From contig NC_081553.1 of assembly GCF_963082655.1 (NCBI RefSeq), forward strand, positions 32,189,546-32,253,545: DNA of 64,000 nt. Direction: 5' to 3'. The notes beneath the pieces were generated by a model. That model had not been told where the DNA came from and did not search any database. It was given only the letters and a program-made list of their open reading frames with translations. The DNA is from Stomoxys calcitrans. Lineage: Eukaryota; Arthropoda; Insecta; Diptera; Muscidae. Both the position numbers and the translations under genes were made by a program. Shown piece by piece: positions 43,763-54,072 of this stretch (its first letter is position 1; each line of letters opens with the position of its first letter).

Positions 43763-45100
43763 TGGCATAAATTCGATATCAGCATTCAGGGCGAAGTGTC
43801 CCAATACTAAAAAAATATTAGAGAGTTAAAGAAGGCGCAGCGAAGCGGGCCCGGTTCGGCTGGTAAAGTATTCTCGATCATCTCAAAATTCTAATTCCAA
43901 CTAGCCATGTCCGTCCGTCCGTCTGTCAAAATAACGACAGCGGTCCAATGCGAAGAGCTAGCCGCTTGAAATTTTGCACAGATACTTTATATTGAAGTAG
44001 GTCGTTGGGGATTGCAAATGGGCCATATCGGATGGGATTTGGATATAGCTCCCATATAAACCGATCTCCCGATTTAACTTCTTGAGCCCCTGGAAGCCTC
44101 AATTTTCATCCGATTTTGCCGTAATTTCGCACATAGTATTCTATTGTGACTGCCAATAACTGTGTCTAGTACGGTCCAAATTGGTCCATAACGTGATTTA
44201 GCTCCTATATAAACCGATTTAATTTTTGAGCCCCTGGAAGCCTCAATTTTCATCCGATTTGGCTGTAATTTCGTATAGAATATTCTGCTATAACTTTTAA
44301 CAATAGAGCCAAGTACGGTCTAAATCGGTCTATAACCTGATATAGCTCCCATATAAATCGATCTCTCGATTTGACTTCCTGAGCCCCTCGAATCCGCAAT
44401 TATTGGCCGATTTGGCTGAAATTTTGCACATAGTATTCTGTTATGACTTTCAACAACTGTGCCAAGTACGCCTTAAATCGGTCAATATCCTGATAAAGCT
44501 CCCATATAAACCGATCTCCCGATTTGACTCCTGAGCCCCTGGAAGCTGCAATTTTTGTACGATTTGGCTTAAATTTGCACATGGTGTTCTGTTATGACTT
44601 TCAATAGCTGTGCTAAATACGGTTCAAATAGGTCAAGGACCTGTATAGCTCATATATGAACCGATCTGCCGATTTGATTTCTTAAGCCCCTGGAAGCCGC
44701 TATGACTTCCAATAACTGTGCGAAGAATGGTCTATATCTGTTTATAACCTGATATTGCTCCCATATTAAACGATCTTCCGATTTGACTTTTTGAGCCCTT
44801 ACAAGCCACGATTTTTATCCGATTTGGCTGAAATTTTACATATAGTGTTCTGTTATGACTCTCAACAACTGCGCCAAGTACTGTCCAATTCGGTCTATAA
44901 CTAGATGTAGCTCCCATATTTTAGCAGAATTCATGGTGGTAGGTTCCCATGATTCGGCGCGGCCGAACTTAGTACGCTTTTACTTGTTTAAGTCTTGGTC
45001 GCTCTGTTTTCTGCTTTAGGAGTTACAAACAAATTCACTTAGTTGTAATACCCTTGACCTCAATAAAGCTGTAGGTTATAAATATGATTAGTACATGTTT

Positions 45101-46115
45101 TTATATCCTCCAGCATAGAATGGGGGTATACTAGTTTCGTCATTCTGTTTGTAACTCCTCGGAATATTCGTCTAAGAACCCATAAAGTATATATATTCTT
45201 GATCGACATGATATTTTATGTTGATTTAGCCATGTCAGTCCGTCCGTCCGTCCGTCCGTCTGTCCGTCCGTCTGTCCGTCCGTCTGTCCGTCCGTCCGTC
45301 TGTCCGTCCGACTGTCTGTCTTCGAAGGTGCTAGCCGCTTGCAAATGCTTCTTATTGGTGTAGGTAGGTTGGGATTGTAAATGGGCCATATCGGTCCATG
45401 TTTTGATATAGCTACCATATAAACCGATCTTGGTTCATGACTTCTTGAGCCTCTAGAGGGCTCAATTTTTATCCGATTGGGCTTAAATTTGGCATGACTT
45501 GTTTCGGTATGACTTCCAACAACTGTGCTTAGTATGGTGGACATCGGTCCATAACCTGATATAGCTGTCTTATAAACCGATCTGGGATCTTGACTTCTTG
45601 AGCCTCTAGAGGGCGTAATTATTATCCTACTTGGCTAAAATTTTAAATAACGGCTTCTTCCATAACCTCCAACGTACGTGTCAAATGCGGTCCGAATCGG
45701 TCAATAGCCTGATACAGCTCCCATATAAACCGATCTCCCTATTTTACTTCTTGAGCCTCTAGAGGGCGCAATTATTATCCGATTTGCCTGAAATTTTGCA
45801 TGACATGTTTTGTTATGACGTCCCACAACTGTACTAAGTTTAAATCGGTCCATAACCTGATATAGCTGTCATATTAACCGATCTGAGATCTTGACTTCTT
45901 AAGCCTCTAGAGGGCGCAGTTATTATTCGATGTGGCTGAAATTTTGTACAACGGTTTCTTGACCTTCAACATACTTGTCAAATATGGTCTGAATCGGTCT
46001 ATAGCCTGAATCAGAACAACAGAGATACCGGGAAGAGAACTTGACAAATTTAATCCATGGTGGAGGGTATATAAGGTTCGGCCCGGACGAACTTAGCACA
46101 CTTTTACTTGTTTTA
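45101..46115 (+). mobile_element. HINE element, core B, full length
   Basis: The 5' end is ATATCCTCCAGCATAGAATG at 45,102, with an INE-1-like block TATATATATTCTTGATCG and a long GTCC minisatellite. Core-B monomers follow. The 3' end has GGTGGAGGGTATATAAGG, TTCGGCCCGGACGAAC and CTTTTACTTGTTTT at 46,115. Confidence 0.85.
45237..45325. repeat. GTCC/GTCTGTCC minisatellite
   Basis: About 22 degenerate 4-bp units (GTCCGTCCGTCTGTCC pattern). The same stretch in other HINE copies has 3-5 units. Confidence 0.9.
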
Positions 46116-47059
46116 AATCTATAGTTTAATGAAGTGATTTGTCTAATAGGGCTTTCTATCAATACCCATTTCTAAACGCACAAATATACTTGCAGAAAAA
46201 AATGTTTACAACTTTTTTCAAATAAATTTTATTATTTTTAAACTTTCGTTAAACATTTTTTTGTAATCTTCCCAACTCAACAATATCAACATAAAGCAAA
46301 CCGTAAAAATAACAAATAATCCATTTGCCCAAGTATGAAACTCAGGTGTTTTTAAACTCTTTCAAATTGACCAAAAACAACTAACCCGAAATTAAGCATA
46401 CCTAACCCCAATATAAAAGCCAGAAAAGGAAACTTTTAGCTTGGCCCGAAAATTGACCAAAGCTGAATAACAAGTTTTCTAATTGATAAAAATACGTACA
46501 ACACACACACACACACACCAAGCCAAATACAATTAAAAGTACAACCCCACACACTTACGCACACACACAAAAACATAAATGCATTAATTCACACACATGT
46601 GATAGGAAGATGGTAGAAATACATAAAAGGAAGATTATAAATGTGTGAAAAAAACACCCTCTCGTACAAGGATAACCATTTGCTGGGAATGAACACTCTC
46701 ATTTTTATGCCTTTATGCAGAAACCGATTAAATATCCTAAAAAGGCTTTGTGGCCTTCTCTGAATTCCATTTACCATGAATTCGGTTGCAGCAGTCTTTC
46801 GGCCAATCCCATGAACTCTGCTGCTGGAGTCTGTAATGATAATGTTTTAGTTTGTCACTGTTTATGGCCTTTATCCTGTGTTACGGCTGCAGAAAGCAAA
46901 GACAAATATTTTACCGTTAGTGATAGTGTTTCGGGGTCGTTTCTTAAAACTACCTTTTCAATTTCATTCACATGAAGTGGGGGTATCTGGCAAATGGGTG
47001 GTTGTGAACGGGCCAGGTTGAAAATAGCAGCTTAAATGGAGATTAAGGGAGTGTATGAC
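46116..47059. other. AT-rich stretch, no gene supported
   Basis: A CA microsatellite at 46,498-46,518 and CA-rich sequence to 46,570. An ORF of 86 codons at 46,715 shows no known domain. Confidence 0.5.
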
Positions 47060-47465
47060 AAGTGAAATGGCATTAAATTCGGACGGGTTGAACTTTGGTT
47101 ATCAACCATGTAGTGTTGTGTAGGGACCCAACAAAACTTTCTGAGCTGAATTTCATCAAAAACAGGTAATTAATGCGCCTTTTATGGATTCAAGATCATT
47201 AATCGGGAGCTTGGTCTTTATAGGGGGGGCTGTATCCAAATATACTTCGATTTAGACAATACTAGCTAAACTTCATAAAAATTGTGTAATAAATACGCTT
47301 TTTGTTGGTCAAAGACCTCAAATCCGAAGATCGGTCGAAATGGGGGCTATATCAAGATATATTCCGATATAGTCCATCGTCCAAATTTACTTACCTATGA
47401 ACAAAGAAAATGAATGTATGCAAAGTTTGAATGTATGGAATTAATGAGGTTTGAAAAAAATAGTT
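47060..47465 (-). mobile_element. HINE element, decayed, core A
   Basis: TTAAATTCGGACGGGTTGAAC marks a degraded 3' palindrome; GCGCCTTTTATGGATTCAAG and GGTCGAAATGGGGGCTATATC are core motifs. It ends before the 5' terminus. Confidence 0.6.
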
Positions 47466-47471
47466 GTATAA

Positions 47472-49640
47472 CAAGTAAAAAGGATTTATTATGGATTCTC
47501 ACCACCTCGAGTATATATGTAAACCACCTTTCATCAAAATCCGGTGAAAATTCTATAAGGTATGCAATAAGGTATGCAATTCCATAGCAGTTGTATCGAA
47601 ATATGATCGGACTTGGACCAAATACTAATAAATACAAGTCATTGTTCAAATGTTTATAACAAAATATTGATCTTTTTATTTGCTAAAGCTAAAAATAAAC
47701 CGATCTGAAGCATATACGACACGGATGTCGAAAAACCTAACCTAAGTCACTGTCCCATTTTTCAGTGAAATCGGATTATAAATCGGCCTTTTGTGGGGCC
47801 AAGACTTTAAATAGAGATATCGGTCTATATGGCAGCTATATCAAAATCTGAAGCGATTTGAGCCAAGTTGCAGAAAAATGTCGAGGGGCTTAACTTAACT
47901 CAGTTTTCCAAATTTCAGCAAAATCGGATAATAAATGTGGCTTTTATGGGCCTAAGGCCATAAATCGGAGGATCGGTCAATATGGCAGCTATATCCAAAT
48001 CTGGACCGATCTGGGCCAAATTGATGATGGATGTCGAAGGGCCTAACACAACTTACTGACCCAAATTGCGGCGACAACCGACAATAAATGCGCTTTTTAT
48101 GGGTTAAAAACTTTAAATCGAGAGATCGGTCAATATGGCAGTTATATCCAAATCTGGACCGATCTGAGCCAAATTGAAGAAAGATGTCGAAGGGCCTAAG
48201 ATAACTCACTGCACAAAATTTTAGCAAATCGGATAATAAATGTGGCTTTTATGGGCCTAAGACCATAAATCGGAGGATCGGTCATTATGGCAGCTATATC
48301 CAAAACTGGACCGATCTGGGCCAAATTGTCGAAGGATGTCGAGGGGCCTAACGCAACTCACTGTCCCAAAGTTCAGCAAAATCGGATAGTAAATGTGGCT
48401 TTTATGGGCCTAAGACCCTAAATCGGAAGATCGGTCTATATGGCAGCTATATCCAAATCTGGGTCAAATTGGTGATGGATGTTGAAGGGCCTAATACAAC
48501 TCACTGTCCCAAATTGCGGAGATAACGGACAATAAATGCGCTTTGTATGGCCCCAAAAGCTAAAACCGAGAGATCGGTCTATATGGCAGCTATATCCAAA
48601 TCTGAACCGATCTGGGCCAAATTAAAGAAAGATGTCGAAGGGTCTAAGACAACTCACCGTCCCAAATTTCAGCAAAATCGAATAATAAATGCGCTTTTTA
48701 TGGGCTCAAAACCTTAAATCGAGAGATCGGTCTATATGGCAGCTATATCCAAATCTGAACCGATCTGGGTCAAATTGACGAAGGATGTCGAAGGGCCTAA
48801 CACGACTCACTGTCCCAAATTTCAGCAAAATCGGATAATAAAAGTGGCTTTTATGGGCCTAAAACCCTTAACTGGAAGATCGGTCTATATGGCAGCTATA
48901 TCCAAATCTGGACCGATCTGTGCCATATTACAGAAGCATGTTAAGAGAATTAATTTAACTTACTGTCCCAAATTTTGGTGATATCGAACAATAAATGCGC
49001 ATTTTATGGGCCCAAAATCTTAAATCGAGGGATCGGTCTATATGACAGCTGTATCCAAATCTGATCCGATGAGGGCCAAATTGAAGAAAGATGTCGAAGG
49101 GCCTAAGGTTACTCACTGTCCAAAATTTCAGCAAAATCGGACAATAAATGCGCATTTTATGGGCTCAAAACCTTAAATCGAGAGATCGGTCTATATGGCA
49201 GCTATATCCAAATCTGAACCGATCTGGGTCAAATTGTCGACGGATGTCGAGGGACCTAACACTACTCACTTTTCCAAATTTCAGCAAAGGGGGATAATAG
49301 ATGTGACTTTTATGGGCCTGAAACCCTATATTGCCCGATGGGTCTATATGCGGGCTATATCAAGATAAAGTCCGATATAGCCCATCTTCGAAATTAACCT
49401 GCTTATGGACAAAAAAAGAATTTGTGCAAAGTTTCAGCTCAATATCTCTTTTTTTAAAGACTGTAGCGTGATTTCAACAGACAGACGAGCAGACAGGTAG
49501 CCGGACGGACATGTCTAGATCGTCTTAGATTTTTACGCTGATCAAGAATTTATATACTTATAGGGTCGGAAATGGATATTTCGATGTGTTGCAAACGGAA
49601 TGACAAAATGAATATACCCCCATCCTTCGGTGGTGGGTAT
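47472..49640 (-). mobile_element. HINE element, core A, long array of about ten monomers
   Basis: The minus-strand 5' end is at 49,605-49,640 (TATACCCACCACCGAAGG), followed by GTCCGTCCGG...GTCTGTCTG. Core-A monomers have CGGTC marks at 47,821, 47,974, 48,127, 48,279, 48,432, 48,575, 48,728, 48,881, 49,034 and 49,187: seven of nine steps are 153 bp, the others 152 and 143. The 3' end at 47,472 (ACAAGTAAAAAGG) has lost the palindrome. Confidence 0.9.
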
Positions 49641-49870
49641 AAAAATGGCCATAACTGCTTAACTAAACTTTGTAGAGCAAAAATAAAGGTTAATTCTTGA
49701 TCACTTCCAAAAGTAAAAAAATGTGAAAATTGGCCTAAAAACGAATTTTCCCTAGGAAAACTTAAAATGGCCCTATCTCCTTAACTAAGACTTGCAGAGC
49801 AAAAATTAGTTAATTAGTGATCACTTCCAAAAATTAAAAAATTCAATGAAAATTGGCCATAAAATCGGTG
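49641..49870. repeat. two-copy tandem duplication
   Basis: GGCCATAACTGCTTAACTAA...GATCACTTCCAAAAGTAAAA is repeated about 116 bp later as GGCCCTATCTCCTTAACTAA...GATCACTTCCAAAAATTAAA. Unrelated to the HINE core. Confidence 0.7.
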
Positions 49871-50827
49871 ATGGGTATATAAACAACATTTCGAATATCA
49901 CTAAACTTTGATAAACTCACCATTAGTGGGTGTTTTTGGTTTAGTAAGGACCTATATACGCATTTTAGTCTTTTCCGGGCCTTCCGTCCACCAGCCCACA
50001 GTTCATAATGTGCTCATTTTCGGATATGTGCTCGAAACCCCCATAAGACAATAACTGCAGCCGCTGTACATCACCTCCTCATGCCCATCCGTTTGCAAAA
50101 TTCTATGCCTCATACCCTACATACGGGCTCCAGTATTAAATCAATACAAGTATCTAAGTAATTGTATTACCTTAAAAAAATTAAGAAACTGGAGAAAAAC
50201 CTTCAGGCTATACATCTTGGACAGCTCCATTTGGCTTCCCTCTTTGGTTGCATACATCACGAATACAAGAATTTGTTCATACATACTGCCGAATATACGA
50301 AAGGATGAGCTTCTGTTTGTGTTTGTGGCCAGATAGGAAACTTAAATTGCCTGGCTAACAATTTTGCTTGGTTGTTCTTTGACTCTTTTTTTTTTTGCCT
50401 TTTTGTTGGTGGCTTGGCTAAAACTACAACCACTTTAATGGCAATTATGCGCTTCAATGCATTTTCTCGTATTAGTGATCACCAACATGGCATGAACAGA
50501 AAAAACTCATATGAGGTGCATGAACCAAAATTTTAGTGATAGGAAGAAAAAAATGTTTGGCAAACTTCAGCATGAGAAAATTTTATTAAAACTTAAGTTT
50601 AGCTAAAAGCGACCAGCAATTTTCTTAGTTTTGTATCTTTTGGACAGTATTTGGGAAAATTTTTTTTTCTTCTTATGGAGATGATATGTCACACCGACGC
50701 ATGATTCATTTGGTCTAGAATATATATAAGAAAAAACTTTTGAAGTCATTAAAAAAGTAGCATTGAAGTTGGTAATGGAGTTTCTGTAAAATTGAAATTG
50801 AATTAAAGGTGCTATGTGCCAATTAAA
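49871..50827. other. AT-rich stretch, no gene supported
   Basis: Only short ORFs without domains; a TTTTTTTTTT tract at 50,387. Confidence 0.5.
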
Positions 50828-51030
50828 ACAAGCAATAAATTAGGCTGGGTCGAATTTTCTATTGCCTCCACCATAGATCGGAATTGTAAAGTTCTTTACC
50901 CGGTATCTCTTTATTGGCAAACAAAGGTCCGGTACCCGGTATCTCTTAATTGGCAAACAAAGGATAATGGATATGCATTGTTTTTTGCTATTGAAGCCGC
51001 ATCAGTTTATGGACTACACCACCACACACA
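50828..51030 (-). mobile_element. HINE 3'-end fragment
   Basis: AAACAAGCAATAAATTAGG, TGGGTCGAATTTTC and CCTCCACCATAGATCGG. An internal direct repeat, CCGGTATCTCTT...TGGCAAACAAAGG, occurs twice (50,910 and 50,937). Confidence 0.65.
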
Positions 51031-51049
51031 ATGAGAAATAAATACTATA

Positions 51050-51330
51050 AACAAGTAAAAAGGCGTTAAGTTCGGCCGGGCCGAACTTTGGATACCCACC
51101 ACCTCGGGTATATATGAAAACCACCTTTGGACCAAATACTAATACCAATATAGTTCAGATCGGACTATATTTACATATAGCTGCCATATAGACCGATCTT
51201 TCGGTTAAGGGTCTGAAGCCCATAAAAGCTTTATTTTTCTTCACCGGATTGTTGCGAAAGGGGGTTTATATATACACCCGATGTGGTGGGTATCCAAAGT
51301 TCGGCCCGGCCAAACTTAATGCTTTTTTAT
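51050..51330. mobile_element. mini HINE with a 3' end on each side
   Basis: The left side reads AACAAGTAAAAAGGCGTTAAG then TTCGGCCGGGCCGAAC and CCCACCACCTCGGG (minus-oriented 3' end). The right side reads ACCCGATGTGGTGGGTATCC, TTCGGCCCGGCC and AAACTTAATGC (plus-oriented 3' end). Only one core-C monomer lies between. No 5' end is present. Confidence 0.8.
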
Positions 51331-52040
51331 ACCCACCACCGAAGGATGGGGGTATATTCATTTTTTCATTCCGTTTGCAAGACATCGAAATATCCATTTC
51401 CCACTATATAAAGTATATATATTCTTGATCAGCGTAAAAATCTAAGACGATCTAGCCATGTTTGCACAGATTCTTTTTCTGTCCATAAGCAGGTTAAGTT
51501 CGAAGATGGGCCATATCGGACTATATCTTGATATAGCCCCCATATAGACCGATCCGACGATTTAGGGTCTTAGGCCCATAAAAGCCACATTTATTATCCG
51601 ATTCTGCTGAAATTAGGACGACATCCTTCGTCAATTTGGCTCTGATCGGTCCAGATTTGGATATAGCTGCCATATAGACCGATCCGCCGATTTAGGGTCT
51701 TAGGCCCACTAAAGGTGCATTTATTGTCGGATTTTGCCAAAATTTGGGACATTGAGTTGTGTTAGGCGCGTTTTTTACAGTGAGTTTGTTAGGTCCTTCG
51801 ACATCCTTCTTCAATTTGGCCCAGATCGGCTCAGAGTTGTATATAGCTGCCATATAGACCGATCTCTCGATTTAAGGCCTTGCACCCATAAAAGGCGCAT
51901 TTGTTGTCTTATGTCGCCGAAATTTGTTGCAGTGAGTTAAGTTAAGCCCCCCGACATCTTTCTGCAATTTGGCCTAGATCGAGCAAGATTTGCATATAGC
52001 TGCCATATAGACCGATCTCTCGACTTATGGTTTTAGGCCT
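51331..52040 (+). mobile_element. HINE element, core A, 3' truncated
   Basis: The 5' end TATACCCACCACCGAAGG is directly joined to the mini element. INE-1-like TATATATATTCTTGATCAGC near 51,416, then about three core-A monomers, stopping at TTATGGTTTTAGGCC. Confidence 0.8.
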
Positions 52041-53509
52041 TTTCTTAGAATTTGTCATGCATGACTTTTTCTTTTAGCAAAATTTAAAGTTATTAAAAAG
52101 TTTTTTTTTTTTGTTTAATTTTCCATTTTTGCCTCAAAGGCTATTCTCCGTTTCCTTGGAGAAATTTTTGACAAAATGTCATCAAACTTTTGCCATGGCC
52201 CCAATGTGGAATGTTTTGAATTTCAAAAACTTTTTAATATCATATACCTGGAAAATCTCAAATAACAAGAACTGCGTAATAAGGAATTCCTTGCAACAAT
52301 GACAATGGAGGCGTATGGCATATATATTTCAAAACTCTACCGGTTATAATTCATGCGCCAGCAAAACACCTTCATCACAAACAGCCGACCAAGCAACCAA
52401 CACCCGTACCTTAAGCCCCCTTTCCACTTTAGTGGACAGGTAGTTAAAGGGCACACTTTGAAAATCAACACTTTCTGCAACTCTTTTGAAACTCATTATT
52501 TCTCAATACTTGGTAAAACTTTTATTAATTCTTATTAACTTTAACCATTAGTAAGAATTACGTTGATGACGATCGAGTCGTGGCGAGCTGAGAACATGGG
52601 GGACAGAACGAAAAATGGGCATTCTCAAAAATTAAGCATTTACCTTTTTAAGGGTAGCAGAAGTTTTGGGAAGTTTTACTGCCGTTTTTAACTGTTGTCG
52701 ACAATCATCAACACCTCGTTTTTTGAGTGATTAACACCTGCTACACAATTCCTTAAATTATCAGCAACTTGGGAGCCTGAGCAGGAGCTGTAACAGCAAC
52801 AGGAACAGCTTCAACGCCAACATCAACACCAATAGCAACAGCTTTGAGAGGCAAAAAACCCTTTTTAGACACTTTGCCATTCTCTGTTTTTGAAAACAAA
52901 TTAACACTTACCAGTAAAAGCAGAAACAGAGGGTGTGTGAGAGAGAGAAAACACAGGCGATATAAAAAGTTTGCTTAATCTTAACTACTTTATGTAGAAA
53001 CACCCAAACGCGCCAAGGCATAAACATCCTTATCCTCATCTTCATCCACTTGGAGATGTCATAAAATGCCTGGCATATAAAACCCTTTGGACAAATCTTC
53101 CTCCCCCCCCCAGAGCGTTAAATTTTATGCCACACAAAAGTCGGTGACTGTGTGATGGACATTTGATGTCTTCCGTTGATGGCAGGTCCGACGTGTCACA
53201 AAGCGTGTGCTGATAAGGTGACAAATGCTGCTTGGTTAGTCCGACAGGATGTGAGAGGGTTGTTGCCTTACTGTAATGATTAATTTTTAATTTTTATTAA
53301 CTAAAACCTCTTAAAAAGTGTTCTCAACTCAACAGATAAATTTTCGGTCTTTATGAAGTACTAATCCTTGACAGTTTATTTACGAAAACTAGTTTTAGGA
53401 CACAGTGGTGAAAAAAAGGATTCTAAATTTGAACAAAATATAGAGTGACAATGATGGATTTTGTTACCTTCAATAGACACTAAATATAGTTGTCAATAAG
53501 AGCAACATT
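52041..53509. other. non-repetitive stretch, no gene supported
   Basis: Several short ORFs without domains, CAACA-rich low complexity around 52,790-52,850 and a C run at 53,105. Confidence 0.5.
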
Positions 53510-54000
53510 TCACTTAGCCTTTCCGTCTGCAGCACATCAAAGTATTAATTTTCGGCCATACAAAGTACATTCTTGACAGTCGTAAAATTCTAAGACAGTT
53601 TACCGATGTCCGTGATCAGACCATATTTCGGTATACATATTTGGTTGCCCAAAAAGTAATTGCGGATTTTTCATATAGTCGGCGTTGACAAATTTTTTCA
53701 CAGCTTGTGACTCTGTAATTGCATTCTTTCTTCTGTCAGTTATCAGCTGTTATTTTTAGCTTGCTTTGGAAAAAAAGTGTAAAAAAAGGATATTTGATTA
53801 AAATTCATTCTAAGTATTATTAAAAATGCATTTACTTTCTTTAAAAAAATCCGCAATTACTTCTTGGGCAACCCAATAGTTACCATATAGACCCATCTTT
53901 CAATTTAAGCTGTTATTCCGATACAAAGTGGAGAGTTCTCAACACCTGAATCAAACATGCCCCAAATCAGCCTATATTTGAATATAATTTTGGAAGATTA
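53510..54000 (+). mobile_element. decayed HINE 5' part with nested MITE
   Basis: CCGTCTGCAGCACATCAAAG, TTTTCGGCCATACAAAG and CGTAAAATTCTAAGACAG correspond to the HINE 5' region. The MITE at 53,641 interrupts it; the core resumes at 53,880 with TACCATATAGACCCATC. Confidence 0.65.
53641..53876 (+). mobile_element. mariner-derived MITE
   Basis: TTGGTTGCCCAAAAAGTAAT at the left and CAATTACTTCTTGGGCAACC at the right, about 236 bp. Confidence 0.85.
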
Positions 54001-54072
54001 CGATAGGTTAGGTCCCTCTGACTTAGTTGTATGTCTATGTTATGCGCTCTAACCTCTAAAAAGTAACCTCGA

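Larger units (their letters stand above)
39902..43863 (+). mobile_element. Helitron, complete, with inverted halves
   Basis: Starts TCTTCTTCTTTATATG after an A and ends GGTTCGGCTGG before a T, fitting the Helitron rule A|TC...CTRR|T. The 3' end has the GC-rich stretch GCGCAGCGAAGCGGGCCCGG before CTGG. An inverted near-copy of that 3' end (CTAGCTGGACCCGGCTCGCT...GCGCCTTCTTTAT) lies 20 bases inside the left end. The array of about 130-bp monomers runs in minus orientation to about 42,035 and in plus orientation after that. No Rep/helicase coding is present, so it is non-autonomous. It contains two MITEs and one SINE. Confidence 0.8.
39820..44995 (+). mobile_element. HINE element, core B, split by a 4-kb Helitron
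   Basis: The 5' part is 39,822-39,901 (TATACCCACCACCATAGG to TTAGGACCCCA). The element resumes at 43,864 with TAAAGTATTCTCGATCATC and CATGTCCGTCCGTCCGTCTG, then about seven core-B monomers, ending GCGCGGCCGAACTTAGTACG and TTTTACTTGTTT at 44,995. Joining the flanks across the Helitron gives ACCCCATAAAGTATTCTCGA, the normal uninterrupted HINE sequence. Confidence 0.85.

Noticed and set aside
45140..45544. Minus-strand ORF with TDGQTDGRTDG repeats
   Set aside because: By-product of the GTCC minisatellite; the same peptide pattern appears at 54,847-55,119 on the other strand relative to the element.
46715..46975. 86-codon ORF with Cys-rich stretch
   Set aside because: No family resemblance and no splice or promoter context; may be an exon but cannot be supported.
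47821..49340. Regular repeats that could be mistaken for a CRISPR array
   Set aside because: The whole 153-bp unit is repeated with no unique spacers, and the setting is an insect genome.
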